From JAOAPY01 sp041492185 (lineage in GTDB: Bacteria; Acidobacteriota; Blastocatellia; Pyrinomonadales; Pyrinomonadaceae), in assembly GCA_041492185.1 (NCBI GenBank), contig JBGPWL010000004.1:1-64000 (forward strand): a stretch of DNA of 64,000 bases, in the 5' to 3' direction. Each line of letters starts with the position of its first letter. Positions within the stretch are counted from its first letter, which is position 1. The notes under the pieces are model-generated. The model did not search any database, was not told the DNA's origin, and was given only the letters and a program-made list of their open reading frames with translations. Positions 33,664 to 42,707 of the stretch are shown here, piece by piece. The position numbers and the translations under genes were made by a program.

Positions 33664-33982
33664 CGGTCTTCAAGGTATTGGGAGAATGCGCATGGCCCTG
33701 CAGCGCTCTAACGGTTTGCTTGAAGTGGAATATTTCCCAAAAAGCAATTGCGAGATTCAACACGCCGACGCCGGTTACCGCGCCCCGCACCCAACCCGAC
33801 GCGATAACTGTTTGTAAACCATAACCAGCCTTGCGCGCGGCGTAGAGCAGAAAATAGTTGTTGCCCCAATCACTCAAGGGCAGGCCCAAAAATCCCTGCG
33901 GGATCCAGGGCAGGAGTGTCAGCGCTATGCCGATCTCGAGGCACAGTAGAATATAGAAAATAGCGCTGAGCTTGGCCGACAT
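33584..33982 (-). CDS. Small membrane protein of unknown function (132 aa)
   Basis: Three hydrophobic segments: LSAIFYILLCLEIGIALTLL, NYFLLYAARKAGYG, and AVTGVGVLNLAIAFWEIFHF. After them comes a hydrophilic tail (HAHSPNTLKTDAAQPAQ...DDSDNDAVK) encoded by the 80 bases that overlap thiE. The overlap is unusually long; either the tail is a late extension by read-through or both frames are used. I do not recognise the family. Confidence 0.68.
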   Translation of the reverse strand: MSAKLSAIFYILLCLEIGIALTLLPWIPQGFLGLPLSDWGNNYFLLYAARKAGYGLQTVIASGWVRGAVTGVGVLNLAIAFWEIFHFKQTVRALQGHAHSPNTLKTDAAQPAQTNYVSDHERRDDSDNDAVK

Positions 33983-34097
33983 GTCTGCATGAATATTAAA
34001 ACGGAAACGCTGATTGGTAAAGGCAGCGAGTGGTCAAACCGAAAAATTCTTGTATCGCGAAGCTAAGCCTGGTGTGCCGTTGTCCAAAGAATCGTCA

Positions 34098-36401
34098 CTA
34101 TTTCCTGCTTTTCCTGCCCTTGCGCGCGGCCTTTTGTTTCTGTAGGCTCTGCAACTTTTCGGCGACTCCGCGATATGAAACATCAACGCTATAGACGTCC
34201 GTGAAAACATCTATCGCCCGGTCCAACTCGCCCGTCTGCTCGTAAGCGGAACCGAGATCGTAGCGCAGCGCCTGATACTCTGCCTCGCCGTGGCCCGGAG
34301 TTTCCAAACCATTCTTAAACCATTTGACCGCCGCGCGTGGCAGATTCTTTTGCAGGAAGCAGTGACCGAGCATGTTGCAGCTCTGGAGGAAACGCGCCGT
34401 ACCGTCGTCGGCTTGAACCAACCCGGCAGCTAGTTGAAATTCCTGGATTGCTTCGTCCACCAGATCCATCTCTTTGTAAGCGATGCCCATGTTGTAATGC
34501 GTTTCATAGTCATCACTGGCGAGCGCAGTGTCTTCTTCGGCAGCAACGCGAAACTCTTCAAAGATCTCGGCAAGTCCCTGGTCGATCACGCTTTGAGCGG
34601 GCCGCGCTGAACCTGCCGGCTCTTCAATTTCAGCAAAAGCAAGATGCGCGTCTGACTCCGCGCCATGCGTCGTAACACCTGCCGAGGTGGGTTCAAACTC
34701 AGGGAAACCAGAGTCGGGCTGCGCCGGAATCCCTGGCTTGGCTTCGCTCCGATCGCCAAGCCTGGCACGACGCGTTTCGATTTCCGGTTGCGACCCAAAC
34801 TGCCGCGTCAGCATGTCCAGCGTGTCACCCGCGATGTCGAAATAACCTTGCGCGATGTAGAAGTCGACGCTCTCGAGTTCCTGGCGCATCGTCGACTCGC
34901 GTTGTTCGGCACTGGCCAAGGGTCCCGGGCTCCGGTCGCCGCTGGCCGAAGATGTATCGACCGTGACACCACCGAAGTCGGTTCTTTTGTTGTTGTCCGT
35001 CACGTGAGGATCGATCTCACCACTTTCCAAAGTTTCATTCAGATCGGCAAAAGAGGCGCTCGGATCCGCAATGGTTTCAGTGACCACTGAGTTGAATTCA
35101 AATTCGGCGAACTCACTGCTTCCCGCGGTCACATCATCAGAATCTTCTTTTACGATCGCGAAGCTTTCGAACGTCGGAACTTCCGCGAGGTTGGTGTCCG
35201 CAAAGGTCGAAGGCTCGTCCGCCAACTCTTCCTGCGCACCACCAAGCGCTCGCAGACGTTCGACGTAGCGTGTCTCGTCAGGAGCGAGTCGCACAAGTTG
35301 GGTCAACGCGTAACGTTCATCTTCAACCAAAGCGCCGGCTTCGGCGGCTTCCGTCAATCGCTCAAGCGCCGCGCGCAGTTTCTCCATGTCGCGTTGCCAC
35401 CAATGGATCCGAACCAACAGCCGCAAAGCAGTGACCTGCTCCGGATTCCGCGCCAGCACTTCATTGACAAGCTCCAGCAACTGATTTTCTTCGCGCCCGG
35501 CAAGCACGCGTTCGGTGATGCCGGCCAGCACTCGGGCAGTCGCATCGAGGTCGCCGCTGTCGAGATACAATCGCGCCACGTCGAAGTAGCGTGTGTAATT
35601 CCCGGCATCATGCGTCATGAGCAACGCGGTCGCGCGTTCAGCGCCGGGAGCGTCCTGGGCTTCAAGATAGGCATAGAGGAGTATTGAGATCAGTTCGACC
35701 TGCTCTGGTCTCTCCGCGGTTGCGCGTTCCAGGATCTCCGCCGCCTCGTAAGCCGTGCCAAGAGCGACGTGCGCTGAAACTAATCCTCTGAGTGCGACTA
35801 GATCGTGGGGGCGGAGCTCCAGCACCCGGGAATATGATGCAAGCGACTGCTCAAACTTGCCGCTGTCAAAAAGCCGCGAACCCGCCTCGGCAAAAGCGTC
35901 AACTGCTTCGGAACGGAGTCCCTCCTTGAGGTATCCCTCGGCCAGCTTCAGCCGGACTTCGGTATTGTGCGGATCCAGATCGGCGATCTTGTGAAGCACT
36001 TCGAGAGCTTTTTGCGGCTCGCCTGCGCGCGAGTAGGCATCCGCAACTACGAGATACTGAGCGCGCGCATCAACGACGAGATCTTGATTGGCATAGAGGA
36101 CGGCAAGCTTTTCAGCGATTTCCAGATCGCGCGGCTTGAGGCGATCGATTTTCTTGTACATCGCGATGGCTTTGAGGTCGAATTCCTGTTCGCGATAATG
36201 CTCGGCAATGCGCAAGAAGCATTCGATCGCTTCGTCCTTCTTGCCGGCGCGCGCATAAAGATCGCCTAACATGTTGAGGGCGGTGAAGTCGTCCTCGTCA
36301 TGATCAACGATCTGACGGTATTCTTTAATCGCCGCGGGGATGTTCCCCTGCGAAAGGAACTTGTCAGCGGCCTTTAAGACCTTAGCCTTTTCGAAAGCCA
36401 T
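34098..36401 (-). CDS. Large TPR-repeat protein
   Basis: 767 residues, no signal peptide. TPR pairs occupy the N-terminal 390 residues (for example FLSQGNIPAAIKEYRQIV, DFTALNMLGDLYARAGKKDE, NTEVRLKLAEGYLKEGLRSE). An acidic, low-complexity middle follows (about 390-620, rich in Asp/Glu/Ser/Thr). A second TPR block runs about 640-750 (HYNMGIAYKEMDLVDEAIQE, SAYEQTGELDRAIDVF). It ends in a basic KGRKSRK tail. Likely a cytoplasmic scaffold; partner unknown. Confidence 0.85.
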   Translation of the reverse strand: MAFEKAKVLKAADKFLSQGNIPAAIKEYRQIVDHDEDDFTALNMLGDLYARAGKKDEAIECFLRIAEHYREQEFDLKAIAMYKKIDRLKPRDLEIAEKLAVLYANQDLVVDARAQYLVVADAYSRAGEPQKALEVLHKIADLDPHNTEVRLKLAEGYLKEGLRSEAVDAFAEAGSRLFDSGKFEQSLASYSRVLELRPHDLVALRGLVSAHVALGTAYEAAEILERATAERPEQVELISILLYAYLEAQDAPGAERATALLMTHDAGNYTRYFDVARLYLDSGDLDATARVLAGITERVLAGREENQLLELVNEVLARNPEQVTALRLLVRIHWWQRDMEKLRAALERLTEAAEAGALVEDERYALTQLVRLAPDETRYVERLRALGGAQEELADEPSTFADTNLAEVPTFESFAIVKEDSDDVTAGSSEFAEFEFNSVVTETIADPSASFADLNETLESGEIDPHVTDNNKRTDFGGVTVDTSSASGDRSPGPLASAEQRESTMRQELESVDFYIAQGYFDIAGDTLDMLTRQFGSQPEIETRRARLGDRSEAKPGIPAQPDSGFPEFEPTSAGVTTHGAESDAHLAFAEIEEPAGSARPAQSVIDQGLAEIFEEFRVAAEEDTALASDDYETHYNMGIAYKEMDLVDEAIQEFQLAAGLVQADDGTARFLQSCNMLGHCFLQKNLPRAAVKWFKNGLETPGHGEAEYQALRYDLGSAYEQTGELDRAIDVFTDVYSVDVSYRGVAEKLQSLQKQKAARKGRKSRK

Positions 36402-36673
36402 TGGGAGTATTATGTCACCTTATGCTGGAAGCGGCGCTAAATATGGCAGGGAGCGAGTTGACGATCAGATCATGCGAAACTCTCTTTCAATTCGTCGGAT
36501 CGTCTACTTCAACGAGACACCCACGAAATACGCTAACATGCGCTAATAAAGGTGTCAACGCCCTTTTCTTGTCGCCATCAACCCGTCGCGAACGCGCGCG
36601 ACAGGAGACTAATGAGAGGCTAAGAAAAAAGTAAGTCGCGGCTTCCTGGGCGTTTGTTCCGATTCTGTTTCGC
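36402..36673. other. Divergent intergenic region, no gene seen
   Basis: 272 bases between the TPR gene and the O-antigen ligase gene. I see nothing that can be supported as a gene, RNA or clear promoter. Confidence 0.4.
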
Positions 36674-38221
36674 ATGAGCGCAAGTCCGGACACATCGCAA
36701 GCGGTGATGCAATCGAGCGCCGGCGCTGACGGCGCGAATAGGCGTCGCTCGCCTCTAGGCCCTGGTCTGGCGCTCGTTGGACTGGTCTTATACTCCGCGT
36801 TTGCGCCGCATTCGATCGCAGCGTCGGAAATTGCGCTGGGCATCGCCGCCGCGGGCTGGCTGCTTAGAACAATTAATACGGGACGCTCGGGACTGCGTCA
36901 TACAAAGCTGGACTGGCCAATCTGGTTATTTTTTCTTTGGACGATCACTTCCGCGATTTTTTCGTCAGAGCCCGGGATTAGCATCGCGAAACTGCAATCG
37001 GTTTGTGTGCTCTTCGCCTTCTACCTTACTCAAGCCCTAGTTACGAGACGGAGCGCGATCATTCTCGTTTGCGTGATGCTCCTCTCGGGTTTGGCTGGAA
37101 CGATTTGGGGCGTTTACGATCTGGTTCGCGGACGCGGCGTGGTCGTTGAATCGATTGCGGCTGACAGTCCGTTTCGACAGATTCAAACGGAAACGACTGG
37201 CGCGGCCGGGCCACTATTCGAACCTGCCAAGGTTCAAGTGCAAAAGGGTGATGTCATCTGGCGCGTCGGCGGCCATCGAGTTTATTCGGTTTCGGAAATA
37301 GACGACGCAATCAAGAACGCAGCACCGCACGAGCGACTCTCAGTGAGCGCGATCACGCACGGTGAGCATGCTGAGTGGCCAGGCTTCGTTGTAACAGAAG
37401 GCCTTAAGTCTGGTATTACCAGCAGTGGCCGCTCACATCGCTTTCGCGCTTCCGGCTGGACGAGACACTACGAGTACTTCGCGGAGATCCTGCAGATTCT
37501 CGCGCAACTCGCGCTCGGGCTGGCGTTGGCGAACCTGCGAAACCACGGCCCTAACCGGCGATTCAAATTGGCGCTGGCGGCGAGTTTGTTGCTTGCTTTC
37601 GGTATTGCACTCACCGCGATGAGATCGGTGCTGGTCGCCTTTGCTATCGGCGGCTGCGTCATTGCCTGGCGCGCGGCGAAGGGTCCGGCGGCGAAGTGGT
37701 TGATTACCGCGACGATCGCTTTCGTGCTCGGGCTCGGCGCTGTGATCGTCTGGGAAACGCGCGCGCCCGATGCTCTTACGTTGTCAGACGCCAGCTCGTC
37801 GCTGCGTGCGCAGGTGGCCCGCGTTGGCTTGTCGCGCCTCATGGTTCATCCCATCTTCGGCCACGGTATGGACGCGATGCAGAAACACTGGACCGAGTGG
37901 GGCTTTCCCGGCAGAATCATGATTCACCTTCACTCAACGCCGCTGCAAATCGCTTTCGATCGTGGTCTGCCGGCGCTCTTCTTCTGGCTCTGGATCATGC
38001 TGGCGTTCTGGTTGGTAACGACGCGGGCCGAAAGAGCGACTCGCGATTCAAGCGACACGAATCGCCTGGGAGTATTGCTCGGCACGACGGGAGCGCTCGT
38101 TGGATTCTTCGCGAGTTCGCTCGTGAACTATAACTTCGGCGCCGGCATTGTCGCGCTGGCGTTCTGGTGGTTGATGGGCGTCGTGGTGGTGCTTGCAAGA
38201 GACAATTCGCTGAACAACTAG
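36674..38221 (+). CDS. O-antigen ligase/polymerase (Wzy/WaaL family) with PDZ-like insert
   Basis: 515 residues, polytopic. Hydrophobic helices run from about 30 to 145 and from about 270 to 510. The later half has the family's conserved region: SRLMVHPIFGHGMDAMQKHW (periplasmic loop with Arg and His) and RIMIHLHSTPLQIAFDRG. Such proteins polymerise or ligate polysaccharide repeats in the periplasm. Unusually, a soluble segment at about 186-242 reads VQKGDVIWRVGGHRVYSVSE then IDDAIKNAAPHERLSVSAI, which matches the second half of a PDZ domain. It faces the periplasm. The gene starts the plus side of an envelope-glycan locus and ends exactly at a MITE. Confidence 0.87.
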   Translation: MSASPDTSQAVMQSSAGADGANRRRSPLGPGLALVGLVLYSAFAPHSIAASEIALGIAAAGWLLRTINTGRSGLRHTKLDWPIWLFFLWTITSAIFSSEPGISIAKLQSVCVLFAFYLTQALVTRRSAIILVCVMLLSGLAGTIWGVYDLVRGRGVVVESIAADSPFRQIQTETTGAAGPLFEPAKVQVQKGDVIWRVGGHRVYSVSEIDDAIKNAAPHERLSVSAITHGEHAEWPGFVVTEGLKSGITSSGRSHRFRASGWTRHYEYFAEILQILAQLALGLALANLRNHGPNRRFKLALAASLLLAFGIALTAMRSVLVAFAIGGCVIAWRAAKGPAAKWLITATIAFVLGLGAVIVWETRAPDALTLSDASSSLRAQVARVGLSRLMVHPIFGHGMDAMQKHWTEWGFPGRIMIHLHSTPLQIAFDRGLPALFFWLWIMLAFWLVTTRAERATRDSSDTNRLGVLLGTTGALVGFFASSLVNYNFGAGIVALAFWWLMGVVVVLARDNSLNN

Positions 38222-38416
38222 TGTAGTGTCTCAAAAATAACTTTACAGGCAGCAATCATGGTTGGCGCCATCTCAGGAATCAAGAGAAGGGAGACTGGTT
38301 TCGTCTCTTTTTCGTGTGATTTAAACGATCGAGTTTTTGATCAGGGACGACGATCCACGAAATCACACGAAACGGGACGAATGAAACGACTGTAAAGCCA
38401 ATTGAGAGACACTACA
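38222..38416. mobile_element. MITE with 27-bp terminal inverted repeats
   Basis: Ends 38222-38248 and 38390-38416 are inverted 27-nt copies (TGTAGTGTCTC...CTTTACAG), with a few mismatches in the middle. Inside is a second inverted pair (38299-38322 and 38360-38381) that carries the CGATCCACGAA repeat family. The element starts at the base after the O-antigen ligase stop and ends at the base before the exporter-permease stop. It has no gene. The flanks TAG (left) and TTAG (right) may be a target duplication. Confidence 0.85.
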
Positions 38417-39241
38417 TTAGATCACGTCTGCGAAATTCTTGCGCGTTTTGGCAAACCACCAGTAACCGAAGACAAACGTGACCACGGCGAAGGCGGTGAA
38501 ATAAGCGAGGCCGTTCCAATCTGGGGCGGCGCCTTCGATCAGGATGCGTCGGTAGCTCCCAATCAGCGTAGTAAAGGGATTGAGGCGGATGTAGAACCGG
38601 AAACGTTCGGGCACAATCGACTCGGGATAGATGATCGGCGTCAAATACATCCAAGCCATCAGCACCAGACCAATGCCCTGCGCGATGTCGCGGAGGAAAA
38701 CGCCCAGTGACGCGATCAGCCACGCGGCTCCCAGCGTCGCGACTAGTTGCGGAATCAACAGCACGGGCAACCACAGCGTCGTCAAATGAAGCTCGTGCCG
38801 GATGACTAATGTCGCCACTAACAAGGCCAGCGTCCCAAACATCTGATTACCAAGCGCCGAGAGCGCCTGGGCGATTGGCAGCGTCTCGAGCGGAAAGACG
38901 ACGCGCTTAACCAGATTCGAATGCGCAACAATCGTGCTTGATGAAAGCATGAGTGTTTCCTGAAACATATTCCAGGGGAGCAACCCGCAGAAAAGATAGA
39001 TCGCATAATCCCAGGGCGACTTGCTTGCGCCAAAGCGCGCGCCAAAGATGCCCGCGAAGATGAACGTGAAGATCGCGATCATCACAACGGGCGTCAGTAA
39101 CGCCCAGAGCACGCCCAGCACCGACCCTTTGTAACGCGTCATCAGCTCGCGACGCGCCAGCGACAGGATCAATTCAAAGCGCGCGGGCAGTTCCCATAAT
39201 GGACGCCAGATCGCGCGGCGTGCTGTTTGAGAGGAAATCAT
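38417..39241 (-). CDS. ABC-2 polysaccharide export permease (Wzm-like)
   Basis: About 274 residues from the ATG at 39241. Six or so transmembrane helices, with the family motif ELMTRYKGSVLGVLWALLTP near the N-terminus and NPFTTLIGSYRRILIEG at the C-terminal end. Exports polysaccharide or lipid-linked glycans with an ATPase. The 5' extension from a TTG at 39328 would run through a degenerate short repeat and is probably not coding. The cognate ATPase gene lies directly upstream on the opposite strand, an unusual divergent layout. Confidence 0.92.
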   Translation of the reverse strand: MISSQTARRAIWRPLWELPARFELILSLARRELMTRYKGSVLGVLWALLTPVVMIAIFTFIFAGIFGARFGASKSPWDYAIYLFCGLLPWNMFQETLMLSSSTIVAHSNLVKRVVFPLETLPIAQALSALGNQMFGTLALLVATLVIRHELHLTTLWLPVLLIPQLVATLGAAWLIASLGVFLRDIAQGIGLVLMAWMYLTPIIYPESIVPERFRFYIRLNPFTTLIGSYRRILIEGAAPDWNGLAYFTAFAVVTFVFGYWWFAKTRKNFADVI

Positions 39242-39248
39242 TGGCGCG

Positions 39249-39278
39249 TGAATAGTAAATCGTAAATAGTGAATAGTA
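39249..39278. repeat. Degenerate short tandem repeat upstream of the permease gene
   Basis: An AT-rich run built from variants of TGAATAGTAAATCG / TAAATAGTGAATAGT. It lies just upstream of the permease ATG in the divergent promoter region. Confidence 0.6.
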
Positions 39279-39364
39279 CAGATATCCTCCCAGGTAGGCG
39301 GCGCCAGGTAATCTCGTCTAATTGGCAATCGTCAATCGTCCATCGTCTATGGTCTAATTAACCC

Positions 39365-40693
39365 ATGTCCATCGCTCTGCGCATCGAGCGCGTCGCAAAA
39401 CAGTATCGCATCTACGAGCACCCGGGCGACCGTCTGAAAGAGTCACTCACGCGTGGTCGTTGGAAGTGGCATCGTGAATTTTGGGCACTGCGCGATGTTA
39501 GTTTTGAAGTGGAGTCAGGCACGACGACCGGCATCGTCGGCCCGAACGGCAGCGGCAAGTCGACGCTGTTGCAAATCATCACCGGCACGCTCGAGCCAAC
39601 GCATGGAAACGTCTGGTACGACGGGCGCATCGCCGCCCTGCTCGAATTGGGCGCGGGCTTCAACCTGGAATTCACCGGTATCGAGAATGTTTTCATGAAC
39701 GCCGCGCTGATGGGTTTCTCGCGCAGAGAGACTGAACAACTCCTGCCGGAAATCAAACGGTTTGCGGAAATCGGCGACTTCATTTACCAACCGGTCAAGA
39801 CGTATTCGAGCGGGATGTATGTGCGTCTCGCTTTCGCGACCGCAGTCGCCACTAACCCGCAAATATTGATCATCGACGAGGCGCTGTCGGTTGGCGACGC
39901 GGTGTTTCAGCATCGCTGCCTGCGCCGCATCAAGCAGATGCAGGAAAGCGGCACGACGATTCTGTTTGTCTCGCACGACGTGTCCGCGATCAAGGCCCTG
40001 TGCTCGCGCGCGATTCTGCTGAATAACGGCCGAGTCGAGGCAGACGGCAAACCGGCGGAGGTGTTGAATCGCTATCAGGGACTGATAATGGAACGCGAGG
40101 AAGCATACGACCGCAGCGAGTCGGCGGAATCACGCGACGAATCAAGCGGCCCTGCAACTCCGGAAGAGACGTTAGGCCAACGCAGCGCGACGTTGCGGTA
40201 TTCCTACCGACACGGCGACGGCAGCGCGGAAATAGTCGGCGCGGAATTGTTGAATGCTGCGCGCGACAACGCCGAACTCGTCGACTCAGGCGAGCCGTTG
40301 CTGGCCCGCCTGCGCGTGCGCTTCAAGGCGGAGGTTGTCGATCCGGTTTTTGGTTTTCTCATTCGCAATCGGCTCGGCATTCACGCCTACGGACTGAACA
40401 CCGAACAGAGCGGATTGAAATTGGGAGATGTCAAGAGCGGCGAAGTGATCGAAATCTCGTTCAGCTTTGACTGCTGGCTGGGCACGGACGAGTATTCAAT
40501 GTCGTTTGCGGTCCACAGCGAAGACGGTATCAGTTACGACTGGATCGACGGCGTCCTGTTCTTTCGCGTCGCGCCCGCGCCCGCGGTTGAAGGCGTGGCG
40601 AATTTGAATGCTTCGACGTCGATGCGCCGATTGGGAATGGCAGAGAATGTTCGATCGAGAGTCGACGATGAGATACCGGTGAGTCAGCAATGA
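39365..40693 (+). CDS. Polysaccharide export ABC ATPase with C-terminal carbohydrate-binding domain (Wzt-like)
   Basis: 442 residues. ATPase domain: Walker A GPNGSGKST, signature YSSGMYVRLAFATAV, Walker B LIIDEALSVGDAVFQ. Residues about 265-430 form a Wzt-type beta-sandwich (GSAEIVGAELLNAARDN, LRVRFKAEVVDPVFGFLIRN, WLGTDEYSMSFAVHSEDG), which in relatives reads the end of the exported glycan. It diverges from the permease gene. The C-terminal domain implies that chain-end recognition controls export here. Confidence 0.94.
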   Translation: MSIALRIERVAKQYRIYEHPGDRLKESLTRGRWKWHREFWALRDVSFEVESGTTTGIVGPNGSGKSTLLQIITGTLEPTHGNVWYDGRIAALLELGAGFNLEFTGIENVFMNAALMGFSRRETEQLLPEIKRFAEIGDFIYQPVKTYSSGMYVRLAFATAVATNPQILIIDEALSVGDAVFQHRCLRRIKQMQESGTTILFVSHDVSAIKALCSRAILLNNGRVEADGKPAEVLNRYQGLIMEREEAYDRSESAESRDESSGPATPEETLGQRSATLRYSYRHGDGSAEIVGAELLNAARDNAELVDSGEPLLARLRVRFKAEVVDPVFGFLIRNRLGIHAYGLNTEQSGLKLGDVKSGEVIEISFSFDCWLGTDEYSMSFAVHSEDGISYDWIDGVLFFRVAPAPAVEGVANLNASTSMRRLGMAENVRSRVDDEIPVSQQ

Positions 40694-40713
40694 AGAAGCC
40701 TCTGAAACTCAAT

Positions 40714-40876
40714 GCGGCTCTGCCGCCCTCCAGTGCGGTAAGGCTCAGCGTTACCGAAGCGTTGACATCTTGAATTCGAGGCTGTGCCAGAAGAGGGCGG
40801 CGGCGTAGCCGCGGAAGAGAGCTGAGCAGCTCCCGGTAAGGCGGAGCCATACCGCACTGTGGGGCGGCAGAGCCGC
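40714..40876. repeat. Inverted repeat with 43-nt arms (MITE-like)
   Basis: Arms 40714-40756 and 40834-40876 match over 43 nt with a few mismatches (both start GCGGCTCTGCCGCCC). It fills most of the space between the Wzt-like gene and the end of the M23 gene. Confidence 0.85.
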
Positions 40877-40913
40877 AAGGCATCTTCGACATCGACGCGC
40901 ACGGGTCTGACCT

Positions 40914-41540
40914 CTATCTTCCCAAAGGTCGGTGCGCGTCAACAAAACTCGAGGGACCGATCCAGCCGTTTGGATCGCTGCTATATCCCGGACCAGGTTG
41001 TCCCCACATTGGACAACTAGAGAGTCTCACCTCGAAATGAAGATGACATTGGTACGCTCCGCCTCCATCCCCAATGCCACCGATTTGCTCTCGACGAGTA
41101 ACTTCACCACTGGTCTTGACGAATGACTGCAAGTGTCCATACAAAGTTTCGACGAGCGTGCCGTCCGTCAACCTGTGTCGCACGATAAGCACCTTGCCCC
41201 AGCCGGGTCCTGCTTCATTCGCAAAAACGATTGTCCCGTTTGAAGCTGCATACACCGGCAGCCCGCAATCCGTATTACCTCCCGTCGTCCTGTTCCAATC
41301 TTCTCCGAGATGGTTATTAGCACCGAACGCTTGAGCGTCGTACCAGCCAACCTCGTGTTTATCTTTCCTGGAATAGTGTTCACTGCCAAATGGATAGTCA
41401 AAACCATCAGACACTGGAATAAGAATCGGATTTGGTGTGACCTCTGTTGGAAGTTGAGAGTTAGTCGGGCGAGTAGATTTGCAGCTAATCAGAAACGCGC
41501 AGAAGATTAGAAACACCGTCAATCGAAAGTAATCGGTCAT
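40914..41540 (-). CDS. M23-family peptidase-like lipoprotein
   Basis: About 208 residues. The N-terminus MTDYFRLTVFLIFCAFLISCK is a lipobox signal (LISC), so it is anchored in the outer or inner membrane. The M23/LytM zinc motifs are present: H in NNHLGEDWN and HLHFEV. GYST-type end sequences follow. Such enzymes cleave peptidoglycan crosslinks, or act as inactive activators. Start at 41540 with GAGG five bases upstream. It sits between the exporter genes and the methyltransferases, so wall remodelling for glycan export is a reasonable guess. Confidence 0.87.
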   Translation of the reverse strand: MTDYFRLTVFLIFCAFLISCKSTRPTNSQLPTEVTPNPILIPVSDGFDYPFGSEHYSRKDKHEVGWYDAQAFGANNHLGEDWNRTTGGNTDCGLPVYAASNGTIVFANEAGPGWGKVLIVRHRLTDGTLVETLYGHLQSFVKTSGEVTRREQIGGIGDGGGAYQCHLHFEVRLSSCPMWGQPGPGYSSDPNGWIGPSSFVDAHRPLGR

Positions 41541-41563
41541 TCCAACCTCGCTTGATTGAGGTC

Positions 41564-42562
41564 TCACGAAATCTCACCAAACCCGCGCCAGCTATTTTTG
41601 TTGTGCCAACCAATCTCGACGTCGTGGGCGTTGATCTCGCGCCACCAACCTTCAAATTCTTCGCGCGAAATATAGTGAGCCGTCGGCGCGACCAGATGAT
41701 CAAAGACGATCGTATGCTGCTCGCGCCAGCCGAAACTTGATATGGCAGTTAGATAATCGTTGTAGAAGAGATGCTTAGCGATGGCGCCGTTGCCTATGTG
41801 ATTCAAAGGTCGATAGATCAATTTCGTCGCCAGATACAGAAATGCGGCCGGTAGTTTTGAGAGTTGCAGCAGCGCGCGTGGACTTATCTTAGAGGTAATG
41901 CGCTGGCGCAGCGGATTCACAAAGCGCGTGATCCATTCGTTGTTCTCCGCGCCGTAAACCCAGGCTGACAGATGGCCACCCGGTTTTACTTTTGAAGCGA
42001 GCGATCTAAAGCCGTCGCGCGGATCGGGCAAATGATGCAAGACGCCAACTGAAAGCGAGTAATCGAAGATGCGAAGGAACGGCAGATGGTATATGTCGGC
42101 CTGAACAATGTGCGCGTTTTCCAAACCTCGGGTGGCCGCAAACGCGGATTCTACGGCGACACTTAGATCGATGCCAATCACATCGCGCGCGCCCCAACTC
42201 GCTGCCAGTCGCGTGTGCCGGCCTTTGCCGCAACCGCCTTCGAGCACGACTTTATCTTTGAAGAACTCGGGCCGCACCGGCGCAATCCAACCGAGAAACT
42301 GTTCGGCGTAGCGTTCATCCGCTTGCGTGAAATGAGTCCATTGCCAGCCAAAACTCGCAGCGGTCGCGGCTTTGTCTTCTGCCACTTGATCGAGACTGGC
42401 GAAGCGTGGGATGCCGCGCGTGATCGGAAAATGGTTCGCGCACGAACGGCAGATCAATGCCCCTTCCATGATCTCACTACCGTCGCGGCGGCGCTCTGAT
42501 TCAATTGCAATCGCACCGCCGCAGGCAGGACATTGGAGATACTGCAACAGTCGGTCTTTCAT
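41564..42562 (-). CDS. Class I SAM-dependent methyltransferase with N-terminal zinc-ribbon
   Basis: 332 residues. An N-terminal Trm112-like zinc ribbon has CPACG (residues 11-15) and CRSC near residue 40. The methyltransferase core has VLEGGCGKGRHTRLAA (SAM loop), GIDLS and SVGVLHHLPDPRDGF. The last 80 residues are a helical cap with aromatic-rich sequence. It follows the M23 gene; in glycan loci such enzymes methylate sugars or lipids. Substrate unknown. Confidence 0.9.
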   Translation of the reverse strand: MKDRLLQYLQCPACGGAIAIESERRRDGSEIMEGALICRSCANHFPITRGIPRFASLDQVAEDKAATAASFGWQWTHFTQADERYAEQFLGWIAPVRPEFFKDKVVLEGGCGKGRHTRLAASWGARDVIGIDLSVAVESAFAATRGLENAHIVQADIYHLPFLRIFDYSLSVGVLHHLPDPRDGFRSLASKVKPGGHLSAWVYGAENNEWITRFVNPLRQRITSKISPRALLQLSKLPAAFLYLATKLIYRPLNHIGNGAIAKHLFYNDYLTAISSFGWREQHTIVFDHLVAPTAHYISREEFEGWWREINAHDVEIGWHNKNSWRGFGEIS

Positions 42563-42574
42563 TTGAGCGAACAG

Positions 42575-42605
42575 GTCAGTACCGCCTGCGTCAGCGGGCG
42601 GGTGA
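42575..42605. repeat. Solo arm of the GTCAGAACCGCC repeat family
   Basis: 31 nt related to the arms at 32932 and 44057, differing at about four bases (GTCAGTACCGCCTGCGTCAG start). No inverted partner was seen close by. It lies in the intergenic space between two methyltransferase genes. Confidence 0.7.
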
Positions 42606-42707
42606 CATTGAGTTTTCCGAGCGCCTCCTTACTATTGCATAATTGTCTTTGCCCGCGAAATCGCAGGTGACGTTTATACTGCTGATAATCTATGCTCGGA
42701 TCGCTTG

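Noticed and set aside
36402..36634. Small plus-strand gene starting at 36401
   Set aside because: It begins at the far end of the TPR gene and has no RBS or family resemblance; a chance frame.
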